Shown here piece after piece: positions 28,491 through 38,022 of a stretch of 64,000 nucleotides of DNA. Within the stretch, counting starts at the first letter, position 1. Each line of letters starts with the position of its first letter. Source of the DNA: Henningerozyma blattae CBS 6284 (taxonomy: Eukaryota; Ascomycota; Saccharomycetes; Saccharomycetales; Saccharomycetaceae). The stretch spans positions 310,001 to 374,000 of the forward strand of contig NC_020191.1 in the NCBI RefSeq assembly GCF_000315915.1. The letters are read 5' to 3'. The notes below the pieces were generated by a model. It was not told the origin of the DNA, made no database searches, and was given only the letters and a program-made list of their open reading frames with translations. The translations under genes were made by a program, and so were the position numbers.

Positions 28491-30452
28491 ATGTTGAAAA
28501 GAGTATCTGAGAATCAGATAACAAAAGATGATATTGAGGATGAGGAAGATGAAAGATATGGTGCCATCGAGCCATCAAAAATAGCTTCTCCTGAAACTAT
28601 GAGCAAAAGAAAAATCGCAATGCCAAAAAGAAATATGAAATTTTCATTTAGGGGCAGCAATGAAAATGTAAAAGATGAATCTAAAATGGCTAATGCCTTT
28701 TCTTTTCTCAATAATAAATCCACTTCAGCTACAGCACCTGTTTCAGCTTCAGGAAGCAATACTGCTGCTAGTGAAAAAGATCTTAAAATGAAAGCTTTGA
28801 ATAGCCAATTTAAGGACAAGATTATCGACACCATTAAGAATGATCCAATGGCAGATTTAACCCCAATTTTGGAGAAATACAAAAATTTTATGAAGACTCT
28901 TATTCATTCAGGGAACGCTACTGCTGTGCCAACTACTAATCCTGTACCAACTAGTTCATTTACTTTTACCAAACAATCTCCATTGGATTTAGCTTCAGAT
29001 ACAAAATCAGAAAGTGCACCAGTTTCTTCAACAAATACTAAATCACAACCCTCTGATGATAATGAATCTTCTGATGATGAAATCAAAGTTGAAGGCCCAA
29101 CCTTCACTTTATCTAGTAATCCAACTACTAATAATTCTGTATTTACATTTGGTAAGAACAATACCAAAAAGACAAAAAATGATGATGATAGTGAAAGTGA
29201 TGTTGAAATTAAGGGCCCTCAATTCACTTTTAGTGGTGCAGTACAAAGTGATACTTTCAAATTTAAGGATTCTAAGCCTGTAGAAAAACTCGAAACCAAA
29301 GGGACAGAGAACACTAAACCAATTTCTAAAGTTGATTTGCCAACAAATTCTGTTCCAGAATCTACTAATCTTGATACTGCTTCTAAAAATACATTCACCT
29401 TTAGTGCTCCACAAACATCAACAAGTGATAATAAAGCAGACGACACTGCAGCCAAACCAAAGCCATTTTTCTTTGGACAACCAACCTCTACTTCAACTTC
29501 AGATGCTAAACCAAATCCATTTTTATTTAACCAACCTACTCAGACAGAGAAAAAGCAAGAATCAAAACCAGACGCTGATAATTCAAAACTAAGTTTTAAC
29601 TTTGCACCAAAAAATACAGACGCTGATACTCCAAAAACTCCAACTTCTACTTCTACTGTAAAACCTTCATTCAACTTTGGTAATATAGGTTCTAATACAA
29701 ATACCAATCAAGACTCTACTTCGGGGGGTTCCTTTAAATTTTCAACTTCCAATAATTCAACCACAGAAAAGAATACTGATACTGCAAAAAAGACATCGTT
29801 TGTATTTGGTACCTCATCAAAAGAACAAAATAAAGAAGAACTAAAACCAACTTTTACCTTTGGGTCTTCTTCCACAAATTCTGCTCCAACTTTTAAATTT
29901 GGTGCTACTTCTACAAGTTTATCAGCTACTCCACCAGCAGACTTTAAATTTGATTTACCATTTGGACAGGGGAAAAGTAATACACCTACAACTGAAGCAA
30001 CTTCTTCTACTCCAGTTGTTACCACTTCAAATAATGATGAAACTTCTAATGCTGAACCGCTTGAGGAAAGTCATAGTCAATTAGATTTACATAATGGTGA
30101 AGAAGATGAAAATGTTTTATTTTCACAAAAGGCTAAGTTAATGATATTCGATACAGAAAAACATAAATATGATTCAAAGGGTGTAGGTGAAATGAGATTA
30201 TTACAGAAAAAGGACGACAAATCTAAAATTAGATTTTTGTTAAGATCCGATGGTATGGGCAATATATTATTAAATTCTTTACTAGTAAAAAGTTTTAATT
30301 TTGGTCCATTAACCCCTCAAAATGATAATTTAGTTAAAACTCCTGTTATCAATGCTGATGGTAAATTAATAACTTATGTGGTTAAATTTAAACAAAAAGC
30401 TGATGGTCGTTTATTTGTAAAGGCTATTGACGATGCTAAAAATGATATGTAA
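28491..30452 (+). CDS. NUP2: Nucleoporin Nup2
   Basis: Nup2 is a mobile FG nucleoporin of the nuclear basket that binds importin alpha (Kap60) and Gsp1-GTP and speeds release of import cargo. The 653-residue product has the N-terminal Kap60-binding region with KIAMPKRNMKFSF (about 41-53). Two copies of an acidic linker follow (SSDDEIKVEGPTFTLSS and SDVEIKGPQFTFSG), then a central zone of FxFG-type repeats (FTFS, FNFG, FVFG, FKFG). A C-terminal Ran-binding domain spans about 540-653 (FSQKAKLMIFDTEKHKYDSK, GVGEMRLLQKKDD, RSDGMGNILLN). S. cerevisiae Nup2 is 720 residues. Location between RPS25/tRNA-Glu and SGD1 matches YLR335W. Confidence 0.97.
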   Translation: MLKRVSENQITKDDIEDEEDERYGAIEPSKIASPETMSKRKIAMPKRNMKFSFRGSNENVKDESKMANAFSFLNNKSTSATAPVSASGSNTAASEKDLKMKALNSQFKDKIIDTIKNDPMADLTPILEKYKNFMKTLIHSGNATAVPTTNPVPTSSFTFTKQSPLDLASDTKSESAPVSSTNTKSQPSDDNESSDDEIKVEGPTFTLSSNPTTNNSVFTFGKNNTKKTKNDDDSESDVEIKGPQFTFSGAVQSDTFKFKDSKPVEKLETKGTENTKPISKVDLPTNSVPESTNLDTASKNTFTFSAPQTSTSDNKADDTAAKPKPFFFGQPTSTSTSDAKPNPFLFNQPTQTEKKQESKPDADNSKLSFNFAPKNTDADTPKTPTSTSTVKPSFNFGNIGSNTNTNQDSTSGGSFKFSTSNNSTTEKNTDTAKKTSFVFGTSSKEQNKEELKPTFTFGSSSTNSAPTFKFGATSTSLSATPPADFKFDLPFGQGKSNTPTTEATSSTPVVTTSNNDETSNAEPLEESHSQLDLHNGEEDENVLFSQKAKLMIFDTEKHKYDSKGVGEMRLLQKKDDKSKIRFLLRSDGMGNILLNSLLVKSFNFGPLTPQNDNLVKTPVINADGKLITYVVKFKQKADGRLFVKAIDDAKNDM

Positions 30453-30900
30453 AATAATGTAGAATAATAATATTTGGTGTGATAATATTGAATAAAAATA
30501 TTATATATATAGAGAGATTAAAAATAGGTATACTTGAGAATAAGCATAAGCCAATACTGGAAGCAAACAATTCTTAAATATATCCTTTGACATATATTTG
30601 TTATGCTTGTAACTTCAATATTTCTATGGATTCCATTAGCATTCTTTCGAGTAGATGGTTATCTTCTCATTCTTTTACAGATTACTGTGTATGTTTGTTT
30701 TTTTGTTTGTTTGTTTTTTCATTTGGATTCTCTAATATTATATTATGAGAAAGAATATAGATGAGATTATTTAACAAAAAAGCTTTATTTAATTACGAAA
30801 CATCAAAAAAACAAAAAAATAAATATTAAAATACACTAAATATTGTACATTGACTAAAGAAAATATATGGCACTATATGTATTAGGTGGGTTAAAGCGCT
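30453..30900. other. Convergent spacer NUP2-SGD1
   Basis: A 448-bp spacer between two convergent genes, AT-rich, holding both 3' flanks. No other feature. Confidence 0.5.
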
Positions 30901-33900
30901 CTAAATGTCTATAATATCCAAGGATGCTTCAATTTGACTTACAAATTCATGAACTGCCCAATCCAGTCTTCTGTTTTCCCGTATATATTCTTTACTATTT
31001 GGGCTTCCTTTTATAAATGGTTTATATTTGAATTTCTTAGTAGTGAACCATTTTAACCCTTTTAAAATGGTTACTTTATTATCCAACTTGATACCTTCCA
31101 AATGCTTGGTTAAACCAGTAGCTTTGTAAGTATATTCTCTTTTACCGCTGGAGTTCTTCTTTCCCTTTATTTCAGCCTTTTTACCTTCTGCTAAAAAGAA
31201 TTGAAACAATAGGACCTGTACAAACAATAACCCTTCAGTTGTTAAACCACTCATTATTGGGACATGCTTAAATGATTCAAATTTCAAGATACCTTCTGAA
31301 ATTAAGGATCCGAAAAAACTACCTTGATTTGATATTTTCTTCAATCTCTCGTCTTCGTTTAAATCTGAATCATCATCTAACTCTACTTCAGAATCACTTT
31401 CAATATTCATTTTATCTTCCAGTTTCTTAATTATATCCCAAAATAAGAATTGAAATGGTTTCTGTAATTGACTATGATGTTCAGCTAATTTTGAAGCAAC
31501 TAGAGAATAATACGGATTATATCCATTTGAGTTACCATCGGTTACTAAACAATGCAATAAAACTTTTGGTATTTCTAACATCTGTTTATTCTTTAAACCT
31601 AATTTTTCTAACTTTGTAAAAGCATCCATGTAATCATTAGCAGACATTATACTAATGAAAATAGCTCTACGAATATCCGTATTCATTCTCTGTTTCTTAC
31701 TTATAGCCATCCAATCTGGTATTTCATCTAACAACGAGTCATCAAGTGTAATATTATCAGATAATGCAGTGGAATTATTATTGGATTGAGATTCTGCTTC
31801 TTCAAATGCGTTATCCATATTTCCCCTCCACGAAGCACCAACTAACCACCATTTACCCTTTGTCTCTACATTTTTAATATCATCCAATGAAACTTGTAAT
31901 GGTTCTAAGAAACCAGAAGATTTAACCGAACCTTGGATTATTTTTTTCAATTGTTGATTACTAGTAGCAAGGATAGACGGTTTTAATCTATTATTTTTCA
32001 AATCTGATAATGTATCAAGTAAAAATTTTAAACGTGGACTCTTGTTATTAATTGTTTTTACATTTGTTAATAATTCTGAAAGTATATCTTTTAAGGCAGT
32101 AGGATCATCTCCACGAATCAATTGACCAGAGACAGATACAATTTTTAATAATAATTCAGTAGTGAATTCATTAGGAGTTTTAATTAATTCTGAAATCAAA
32201 TTATATATTAGTTTACAGGATATCAATCCAAAATTATAACAATATGATATAAGTGTGATAATGTTACTACATTGTTTTGGAATAATAATATGTTCTTCTT
32301 GATCATTTGAAGGATTTTCTAATTTTTCTTCAGAGTTGGTAATATCTAATTGATTATTAAAATTGATTAAAAAAATTTCTACTGTTGATTGAATAAATGA
32401 TGCACCAACTTCAATACCCTTTAATTTCCACAAAGAATACATGACAGCTGAATAGACCATGATGAAACTATCTAGTAATTTATTACTTTGAACAATGATT
32501 TCCAATATTTGATCGATGATAGCCTTTGTTACATATTGCCTTGGGTTGGAATCATATAGATCATTTAAGGAACTAATAATTATTAGAATATTAGATTCGG
32601 AAAGCTTATTCAATGCTGATTTAACCTTTTTTTTAATTTCTTGCATAATTTGAGAATCATTTTCCACTAAAGGTGTTTTTCTCATAGACGGTGGTATATA
32701 AGAAGTATTTTCAACAGGTGCCATGTATGGATTCTCCCTTTCTGTACTTTTTTTAGAAGATTTATCCCCTTCTAATTCCCTTAATTGTTCCCATTCATCA
32801 GAATCTAAATCTTCTTCATTAAATTCATCAAAATCATCACTATCCAATTCATCATCTGAAGAAAATGGATTTTCAATAACTTCTTCATTAGACTCATTAG
32901 AACTATTATCTTCGCTAATTAGTTCATCTTCATCTTTATTATCATCCTCATCCTCATTTCCAGAAGCATTACTATCCAATTTTTCTTCTTGATAAGTTTT
33001 TTGATTATCATGAGCAAAATCACCATAATCTTCATCATCATTACCAAAATTTTCAAAATAATCCAAACCTTCAAGTAAACCACCAATTGCATCGAATTCA
33101 TTCTTGGCATGAATTTTTTTCGAAGATTTTTTTAACCCCAATTTTTTAGCATAATATTTCATATCCATTTCATCTCTTTCAATTGCTACAATATCTTCAC
33201 GAGACATTGGAATAATAGCAGGTTCTTCTTCTATTTGCTTTTTGCTAGATTTTTTTTTCTTTGGTTTAATTTTTTCTTCATCTTGCAATTTATTTGAATT
33301 TTTCTTTTCTTTTAATGCTTTCAAAGCATCCATTGTTTGTTCTACAGACATGGAAGCATCTAATTCATCATCATCTAATTCATCATCATCTAATTCATCA
33401 TCGCTCTTTTCTTCTTCACTTTGTTCTTCCTCATTATTTTTGATATCTTGGAATTTTTTTGAATTTTTCTTTGCTTTTAAAGCTTTCAAAGCTTCCATTG
33501 TTTGCTCTACAGACATGGAATTGTCTAATTCTTCATCACTGTTTTCCTCATCAGATAGTTGATCGTCTTCATCAGATAGTTGATCGTCTTCATCAGATAG
33601 TTGATCTTTTTTAACTGCTGAAGATTTTTTTAATGCTTTCAATGCAGACATTGTCTCTTCTACTGACATAGAATTATCTAATTCAATATCTTCCGAATCA
33701 TCATCGAAATCGTCATCGAAATCATCATCCGAATTAGCATCAGAACCAATTTCATCAGAACCAATTTCATCAGAACCAATTTCATCAGAATCAATATTTT
33801 TATTATTTTCAATTTCTTTAATTTCTTCACCTCCAAATCTAACTGATTTCTTTTTTGTAGATATTTTCTTTTTCAAAATTTTTTTTTCATTTTCTTGAGA

Positions 33901-34152
33901 AAGTTCAATACGTAAATCTTTTGATTGAATTTTTTTCAAATTATTGATTGAAACTTGTTTTGCTTGATTACGATTTTTTTGTTGAGTCTTTTTCTCTAAT
34001 CTTTGTATTTTCCTTCTTTTCTTTCTACTACCTAAATTTGTACTTTTCCTCCTTTTTTCATATTGGGTGAATCTTTCATCTTTGCTATAATCTTGGTCCT
34101 TTAGTTCATCCAATAAGACACCAGGTATATTTATACCTTGATTAGAGGACAT
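30901..34152 (-). CDS. SGD1: Sgd1/NOM1-type nucleolar MIF4G-MA3 protein
   Basis: Sgd1 is an essential nucleolar protein of the NOM1 family needed for 18S rRNA maturation; it binds the helicase Fal1 through its MIF4G domain. The 1083-residue product is longer than S. cerevisiae Sgd1 (899). It has a basic N-terminus (GSRKKRRKIQRLEKK) and a long acidic low-complexity region (about 120-480). The MIF4G domain is at about 510-740 and the MA3 domain at about 820-960 (DIRRAIFISIMSANDYMDAF). The acidic region contains three copies of a module, SMSVE(E/Q)TM-ALKALK, at about 161, 212 and 267, plus short GSDEI and DEDDQLS repeats. These account for much of the extra length. Its promoter carries a GATGA (PAC-like) tract. 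Synteny matches YLR336C. Confidence 0.95.
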   Translation of the reverse strand: MSSNQGINIPGVLLDELKDQDYSKDERFTQYEKRRKSTNLGSRKKRRKIQRLEKKTQQKNRNQAKQVSINNLKKIQSKDLRIELSQENEKKILKKKISTKKKSVRFGGEEIKEIENNKNIDSDEIGSDEIGSDEIGSDANSDDDFDDDFDDDSEDIELDNSMSVEETMSALKALKKSSAVKKDQLSDEDDQLSDEDDQLSDEENSDEELDNSMSVEQTMEALKALKAKKNSKKFQDIKNNEEEQSEEEKSDDELDDDELDDDELDASMSVEQTMDALKALKEKKNSNKLQDEEKIKPKKKKSSKKQIEEEPAIIPMSREDIVAIERDEMDMKYYAKKLGLKKSSKKIHAKNEFDAIGGLLEGLDYFENFGNDDEDYGDFAHDNQKTYQEEKLDSNASGNEDEDDNKDEDELISEDNSSNESNEEVIENPFSSDDELDSDDFDEFNEEDLDSDEWEQLRELEGDKSSKKSTERENPYMAPVENTSYIPPSMRKTPLVENDSQIMQEIKKKVKSALNKLSESNILIIISSLNDLYDSNPRQYVTKAIIDQILEIIVQSNKLLDSFIMVYSAVMYSLWKLKGIEVGASFIQSTVEIFLINFNNQLDITNSEEKLENPSNDQEEHIIIPKQCSNIITLISYCYNFGLISCKLIYNLISELIKTPNEFTTELLLKIVSVSGQLIRGDDPTALKDILSELLTNVKTINNKSPRLKFLLDTLSDLKNNRLKPSILATSNQQLKKIIQGSVKSSGFLEPLQVSLDDIKNVETKGKWWLVGASWRGNMDNAFEEAESQSNNNSTALSDNITLDDSLLDEIPDWMAISKKQRMNTDIRRAIFISIMSANDYMDAFTKLEKLGLKNKQMLEIPKVLLHCLVTDGNSNGYNPYYSLVASKLAEHHSQLQKPFQFLFWDIIKKLEDKMNIESDSEVELDDDSDLNEDERLKKISNQGSFFGSLISEGILKFESFKHVPIMSGLTTEGLLFVQVLLFQFFLAEGKKAEIKGKKNSSGKREYTYKATGLTKHLEGIKLDNKVTILKGLKWFTTKKFKYKPFIKGSPNSKEYIRENRRLDWAVHEFVSQIEASLDIIDI
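33300..33790 (-). repeat. Intragenic repeats in SGD1 acidic region
   Basis: Three dispersed copies of the SMSVE-TM-ALKALK module are separated by Asp/Glu-rich linkers. Tandem short repeats flank them: GSDEI three times (33730-33790) and LSDEDDQ three times (about 33550-33605). These appear to be local duplications of one ancestral module with acidic spacers. Confidence 0.85.
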
Positions 34153-34621
34153 TTGAGGAATGGACTTTTTCTTTTCTCTTTTTTTTTTTTTTTTAGCCTT
34201 TTTGGCGGTTGTGTTTTAAAAAAAATATTTTACAAGTATATCATTTATTCTATGTTCTTTTTTTCAGTTTATGAAAAAAAANAAAAAAAAAAAAAAAGAA
34301 AAAAAAGAATTTTCAAAATGCCATGAGGTTCGGAGATTTGTAAAGTATATGTAATTGGAGGGGAGGGCTATATATATAAAAATTACATATTACATAAATG
34401 CATTATGAGATGATTGGTATGCAATGTATACGTAGATATATAATAGGAAAAAAAAACAACTAGAATATTTGAGAAAAGATAGGGTGAGATGGGATGGGAT
34501 GAGATGAGATAAGATGAGATGAGATGAGATGAGATGAGATGAGATGAGATGAGATGAGATGAGGTGAGATGAGGTGAGAGTAGCATTTGTTACTATTCGT
34601 CTTGTTACTTGTCTTGTATCA
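34153..34621. other. SGD1 promoter and VRP1 3' flank
   Basis: A 469-bp spacer with long A and T homopolymers (one unresolved base at 34282). A GAATTTTCA sequence at 34308-34315 resembles the RRPE motif of ribosome-biogenesis promoters. The GATGA tract is listed separately. Confidence 0.55.
34484..34580 (+). repeat. GAGAT/GATGA pentanucleotide tract
   Basis: About 95 bp of nearly perfect GATGA repeats (GAGAT units with a few GGGAT, AAGAT and GAGGT variants). The unit equals the GATGAGATGAG core of the PAC element, and the tract lies about 330-430 bp upstream of SGD1, a ribosome-biogenesis gene. It also falls just beyond the VRP1 stop codon. Confidence 0.9.
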
Positions 34622-36769
34622 TTATTTATAATTTTGTAAATCTAATGGAACACTACTGCCTTTACCACTTGGGTATAATTTTTTCTTACCATTAAACATT
34701 CTTGGTTTAGGTAATTGAGAGACATTGGACCATTTGAATCTTGAATCGTCTATATGTAATTTACCCTTTTTCAATCCGAAAGCTGAGTTTCCTATTGTAA
34801 TGTCGGATTGGGAATGAGATTTATTAGAGCCATGTGAGAATAAACGTTGTTTTAAATTGTGAGAGTTTGTTGTAGGAGAAGGTGTTTGTGAAGTTGGTGA
34901 TAGAGGGGAAGAAAGAGGAGGTGAAGTTGTTGGAGGTGCTGGTGCAGAAGGAGGTTTTGAAGTATGCATTGGAAGAGCATGAATTGGAGGAGCAGCCGAT
35001 GGTAAAGGAGGAGCGGCCGATGGTAAAGGAGGAGCGGCCGATGGTAAAGGAGGAGCAGCCGATGGTAAAGGAGGAGACGGCCGATGGTAAAGGAGGAGAC
35101 AGTCGATGGTAAAGATGGAAGGAGGAGGAGGAGGGGTGGATATAGCGGGTGGTTGATATGGAGTTGGTGCAGTATGAGGTATTGATGGTGCAGAGTGTGG
35201 TACAGATGGTGCAGCACCTGGCAATGGAGGTGCTTTAGTTGGTAGGAGGGGGCCAGCTGGGGCCGCGTGTGGTAGGGACGGAGCAGCATGTGGTAGGGAG
35301 GGGGCAGCTGGAGCAGCATGTGGTAGGGAGGGGGCAGCTGGCGCAGCATGTGGTAGGGACGGAGCAGCATGTGGTAGGGACGGAGCAGCATGTGGTAGGG
35401 ACGGAGCAGCATGTGGTAAAGGAGGGGTCGAAGTTGGCAAAGAGGGTAAACCAGAGGGAGAACCGTGATGCTTTAATCTCGATTGAATCTCATCAAACAT
35501 AGAGTTGCCTGTTGATGCAGGAGCGGATGGGTTTTTTGGAGCAGCAGGGGTGGCGGTTGGAGCAGACACACTTGATTGAGATTGTGTGGTGGAATATTTT
35601 GAGTTTGAATCGACCACAAATCTATCATCTCTTTTCCTTTGGATTTCAGCCAAGAATGGTAGTGGACCACCAGCAGATGGAGCCGAGGGTGCCGAGTGGA
35701 TGGAAGTTGGAGGAGCCGAGGGGAGTGTCATTGCAGGAGCAGGAGGGGGTGGAGCAGGTGCGGCAGGGAGTGACATTGTAGGAGGTGGAGGTGGAGGTGG
35801 GGGAGGGAGGAATGAAGATTTTTGAGGTCTAGCAGAAGGAGCCGAGGGGGCTGACAGGGTAGGTGGTGGGGGAGGGGCGGATGGGGCAGCAGGAGGGGCG
35901 GAGGGAGAAGCACGGAGGGAGGAGGATGGAGCGCGGAGGGAGGAGGATGGAGAGCGAGTNNNNNNNNNNNNNNNNNNATCGACTACACCTTTATCGGATC
36001 TCTTTGCGTTGATTTCGGATAGGAAGGGGAGGCCAGAGGGCGGCTGTGGTGCTTGAGATGGGGCAGGGGGAGGAGCAGGCACTGACATTGCCGGTGGAGC
36101 TGGTGGAGCTGGAGGAGCGGGAGGCGCGGGAGGGAGAGTGGAAGATTTTGGACGAGCCGATGGCACGGCGGGGGCCGACAATGTTGGCGGAGCTCCTGTG
36201 GGTAGAGGAGGCGGAGCCGCCAGGCCCAGGGAACTGGAGGAGTTTCTCATTGCGGTGGGAGAGTTCCTATTGATGCTAGACGGACTATTGCCTGGTCTCG
36301 AGGATGGCATTGGTGGCGGAGTCGAGGTGGGTATTGAAGGCGCGGATAGAGAGGGGATTGCTGGGGCAGAGGGGGGGGATGGGGCGGAATTGCTTGGAAT
36401 TCTTCTTGCTGGTCTTGCTGAAGGTATTGATGGGGCACCCGAGGGTGGAGGAGGCGCGGAAGGTGCAGGACCGACGTGTTTGAGCTTTGGGAAGCCGCCA
36501 GCCAAGAGACCACCCAGCTGAGGGGCCGCGGAGGGCAACGAGGGCGCAGAGGGCGCGGAGGGCGCTCTTGGGGCAGCCGAGGCACCGGATGGACCCCCGG
36601 ACGACACTTTCGGAGCACTTCTATCGTCTGTGTGAGCTTTTTTCAACGCCATCCCCTTTCTGATATCACCCAGCAGGGCATCTCTGCCCTGCATGACGGA
36701 AGCGGCGGGTTTTGGCGCTGAGGCAACGCCCAATGCTGGAGGAGGAGGAGGTGGAGGAGGAGGGGGCAT
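34622..36769 (-). CDS. VRP1: Verprolin (WIP family)
   Basis: Vrp1 binds actin monomers and the WASP homologue Las17 at cortical actin patches and is needed for endocytosis and polarity. The product (about 715 residues) begins with a polyproline run. A WH2 actin-binding motif follows at about residues 28-52 (GRDALLGDIRKGMALKKAH), then a very long Pro/Ala/Ser-rich region with many poly-Pro tracts for profilin, SH3 and type I myosin partners. The C-terminal Las17-binding block contains DDSRFKWSNVSQLPKPRMF. Tandem LPHAAPS units lie at about 35238-35420 and LPSAAPP units at about 34990-35075. Eighteen unknown bases (35960-35977) interrupt the sequence, so exact length is uncertain. The 5' half is very GC-rich. 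Synteny matches YLR337C. Confidence 0.93.
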   Translation of the reverse strand: MPPPPPPPPPPALGVASAPKPAASVMQGRDALLGDIRKGMALKKAHTDDRSAPKVSSGGPSGASAAPRAPSAPSAPSLPSAAPQLGGLLAGGFPKLKHVGPAPSAPPPPSGAPSIPSARPARRIPSNSAPSPPSAPAIPSLSAPSIPTSTPPPMPSSRPGNSPSSINRNSPTAMRNSSSSLGLAAPPPLPTGAPPTLSAPAVPSARPKSSTLPPAPPAPPAPPAPPAMSVPAPPPAPSQAPQPPSGLPFLSEINAKRSDKGVVDXXXXXXTRSPSSSLRAPSSSLRASPSAPPAAPSAPPPPPTLSAPSAPSARPQKSSFLPPPPPPPPPTMSLPAAPAPPPPAPAMTLPSAPPTSIHSAPSAPSAGGPLPFLAEIQRKRDDRFVVDSNSKYSTTQSQSSVSAPTATPAAPKNPSAPASTGNSMFDEIQSRLKHHGSPSGLPSLPTSTPPLPHAAPSLPHAAPSLPHAAPSLPHAAPAAPSLPHAAPAAPSLPHAAPSLPHAAPAGPLLPTKAPPLPGAAPSVPHSAPSIPHTAPTPYQPPAISTPPPPPSIFTIDCLLLYHRPSPPLPSAAPPLPSAAPPLPSAAPPLPSAAPPIHALPMHTSKPPSAPAPPTTSPPLSSPLSPTSQTPSPTTNSHNLKQRLFSHGSNKSHSQSDITIGNSAFGLKKGKLHIDDSRFKWSNVSQLPKPRMFNGKKKLYPSGKGSSVPLDLQNYK
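35960..35977. other. Assembly gap (18 N) inside VRP1
   Basis: A run of 18 unknown bases in the proline-rich repetitive part of VRP1, most likely an unresolved repeat. The flanking reading frame is continuous if the gap size is right. Confidence 0.97.
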
Positions 36770-37410
36770 TATCTTGGGGAAGTTTGTTTATCAGTGAGGG
36801 TCTATGTGAAAGTGTATGGACAGGTATACATGGATATATATATATATATATATGTTATAACCCTGTTTTAATAGAGATGCAATGCGGTCGATAATTTTCA
36901 CGCGAGAATGTGAGATTCCGCGAAAGGCACGTGGCAGGTTACCCGGGGTCAGGGGGAGGGCCAAAACAAGGCATATGACGACTGCACTGCACTGCACTGC
37001 ATTGCACTGCACTGCACTCTGTCTTACTACACAACTATCTCTTATTATACACTCGTAACTACTAACATACACACCCTCGCTTGCCCTAACTAAAACGCGA
37101 GAAAAATCGGCCTCGCGCACTATATAAGGCCTGCCTCTTGGCCACCTTAGACATCTTGTTCCCTTCCAGAAGTCTCCATGAAACCTCGGCGTCTTCGAAG
37201 ACGGTCCCGGATGCGCTCGCGCACGTGACGGGCCCGTTCAAAGCGACGCCCAGAGTGAAAAAAAATTTCTATTTTTTTTCAGCCGCACAGTGTCCTGGAG
37301 AGAGAACAACACAAAATTCAAACTCTGGGACAACATGCATTGCAGACAGGCTTGTCCTTTGTTTGTATTGCCAGCTGTGTTGCTGACATTTATGCATTTC
37401 GGATGCATGT
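36770..37410. other. VRP1 promoter, GC-rich
   Basis: The upstream region of VRP1 and 3' flank of POP6. It holds a CACGTG (36928-36933) ten bases from a Reb1-type TTACCCGG site (36939-36946), a CACTG pentanucleotide repeat (36982-37018), and another CACGTG at about 37221-37226. No gene is supported here. Confidence 0.55.
36928..36946. promoter_or_regulatory. Cbf1-type and Reb1-type sites upstream of VRP1
   Basis: CACGTG followed by TTACCCGG, a close match to the Reb1 consensus. They lie about 160-180 bp upstream of VRP1, as expected for general regulatory factors that keep a promoter nucleosome-free. Confidence 0.6.
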
Positions 37411-37797
37411 TTATTGTCGGGAGAGCACGGCCACCAAGATGGGCACGGTGCGTTTCTTTGTGGCATCGATGATGGTGGCACTGTCATTGTCATTGTGCTC
37501 GGTGAAACTGGATAATGTGGTCCGACATTTCACCAGGCCAGAGTCTTGTTTTCTCACACACTCCACTACAGCCAATAGGCGTTGCAAGTGTGGTCCGTAG
37601 GCATACAGACACAACTCGACTGGCTTGTGTGATACTAGTGTCTGGGCAATGCGTGTTGGACGGTCGCGGCACGTGACGTGGCGGGTCATGGTGTGTTTTG
37701 GAGCCGTCTTGGCGACGATGTGATGGAGAATGAATTGGCCGGCACGTTCGGTGTCTTGTAGTTCGAAGCCTATGGGGTGGTTGTGGAAAGTTGTCAT
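37411..37797 (-). CDS. POP6: RNase P/MRP subunit Pop6
   Basis: The 128-residue product carries the signature of yeast Pop6, an Alba-like protein that pairs with Pop7 and binds the P3 domain of RNase P and RNase MRP RNA. The matching blocks are ELCLYAYGPHLQRLLAVVEC in the middle and a C-terminal TVPILVAVLSRQ strand, with an LSSF segment between. S. cerevisiae Pop6 is 158 residues; this one is shorter at the N-terminus and C-terminus. In S. cerevisiae POP6 (YGR030C) lies close to GSC2 (YGR032W), and here it is the gene immediately upstream of FKS, so synteny agrees. Several overlapping open frames exist because the island is GC-rich, but only this one has homology. N-terminal extent is uncertain. 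Confidence 0.78.
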   Translation of the reverse strand: MTTFHNHPIGFELQDTERAGQFILHHIVAKTAPKHTMTRHVTCRDRPTRIAQTLVSHKPVELCLYAYGPHLQRLLAVVECVRKQDSGLVKCRTTLSSFTEHNDNDSATIIDATKKRTVPILVAVLSRQ

Positions 37798-37937
37798 TTG
37801 GGTTGTTGCCTTGCCCTTGCAGTTGGCCTTGCCCTTGCCCTTGCCCTCTTATATATACACATGGAGGGCATCGACAGGTGCCAGAGTGTGGCGTTGCCCG
37901 GCGCGTTACCCGGCTTTTGCGTCGCCCATTTTGCGGC

Positions 37938-38022
37938 ACGCGTCACACGCGTCGCGCCCGCTTTCCGCTTCAGGCAACAGCGCGACGCGTCGCGCTGTTT
38001 TCGGCAAAGGCTCCACGCGAAA
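37938..38022. promoter_or_regulatory. MCB/SCB cell-cycle cluster with 20-bp palindrome
   Basis: Three MCB cores (ACGCGT) lie at 37938-37943, 37947-37952 and 37985-37990, and an SCB-type CGCGAAA at 38016-38022. The third MCB is the centre of a perfect 20-bp palindrome, CAGCGCGACGCGTCGCGCTG (37978-37997). MCB and SCB are sites of MBF and SBF, and S. cerevisiae FKS1 is a G1/S-regulated Swi4 target. Binding is inferred. Confidence 0.75.
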
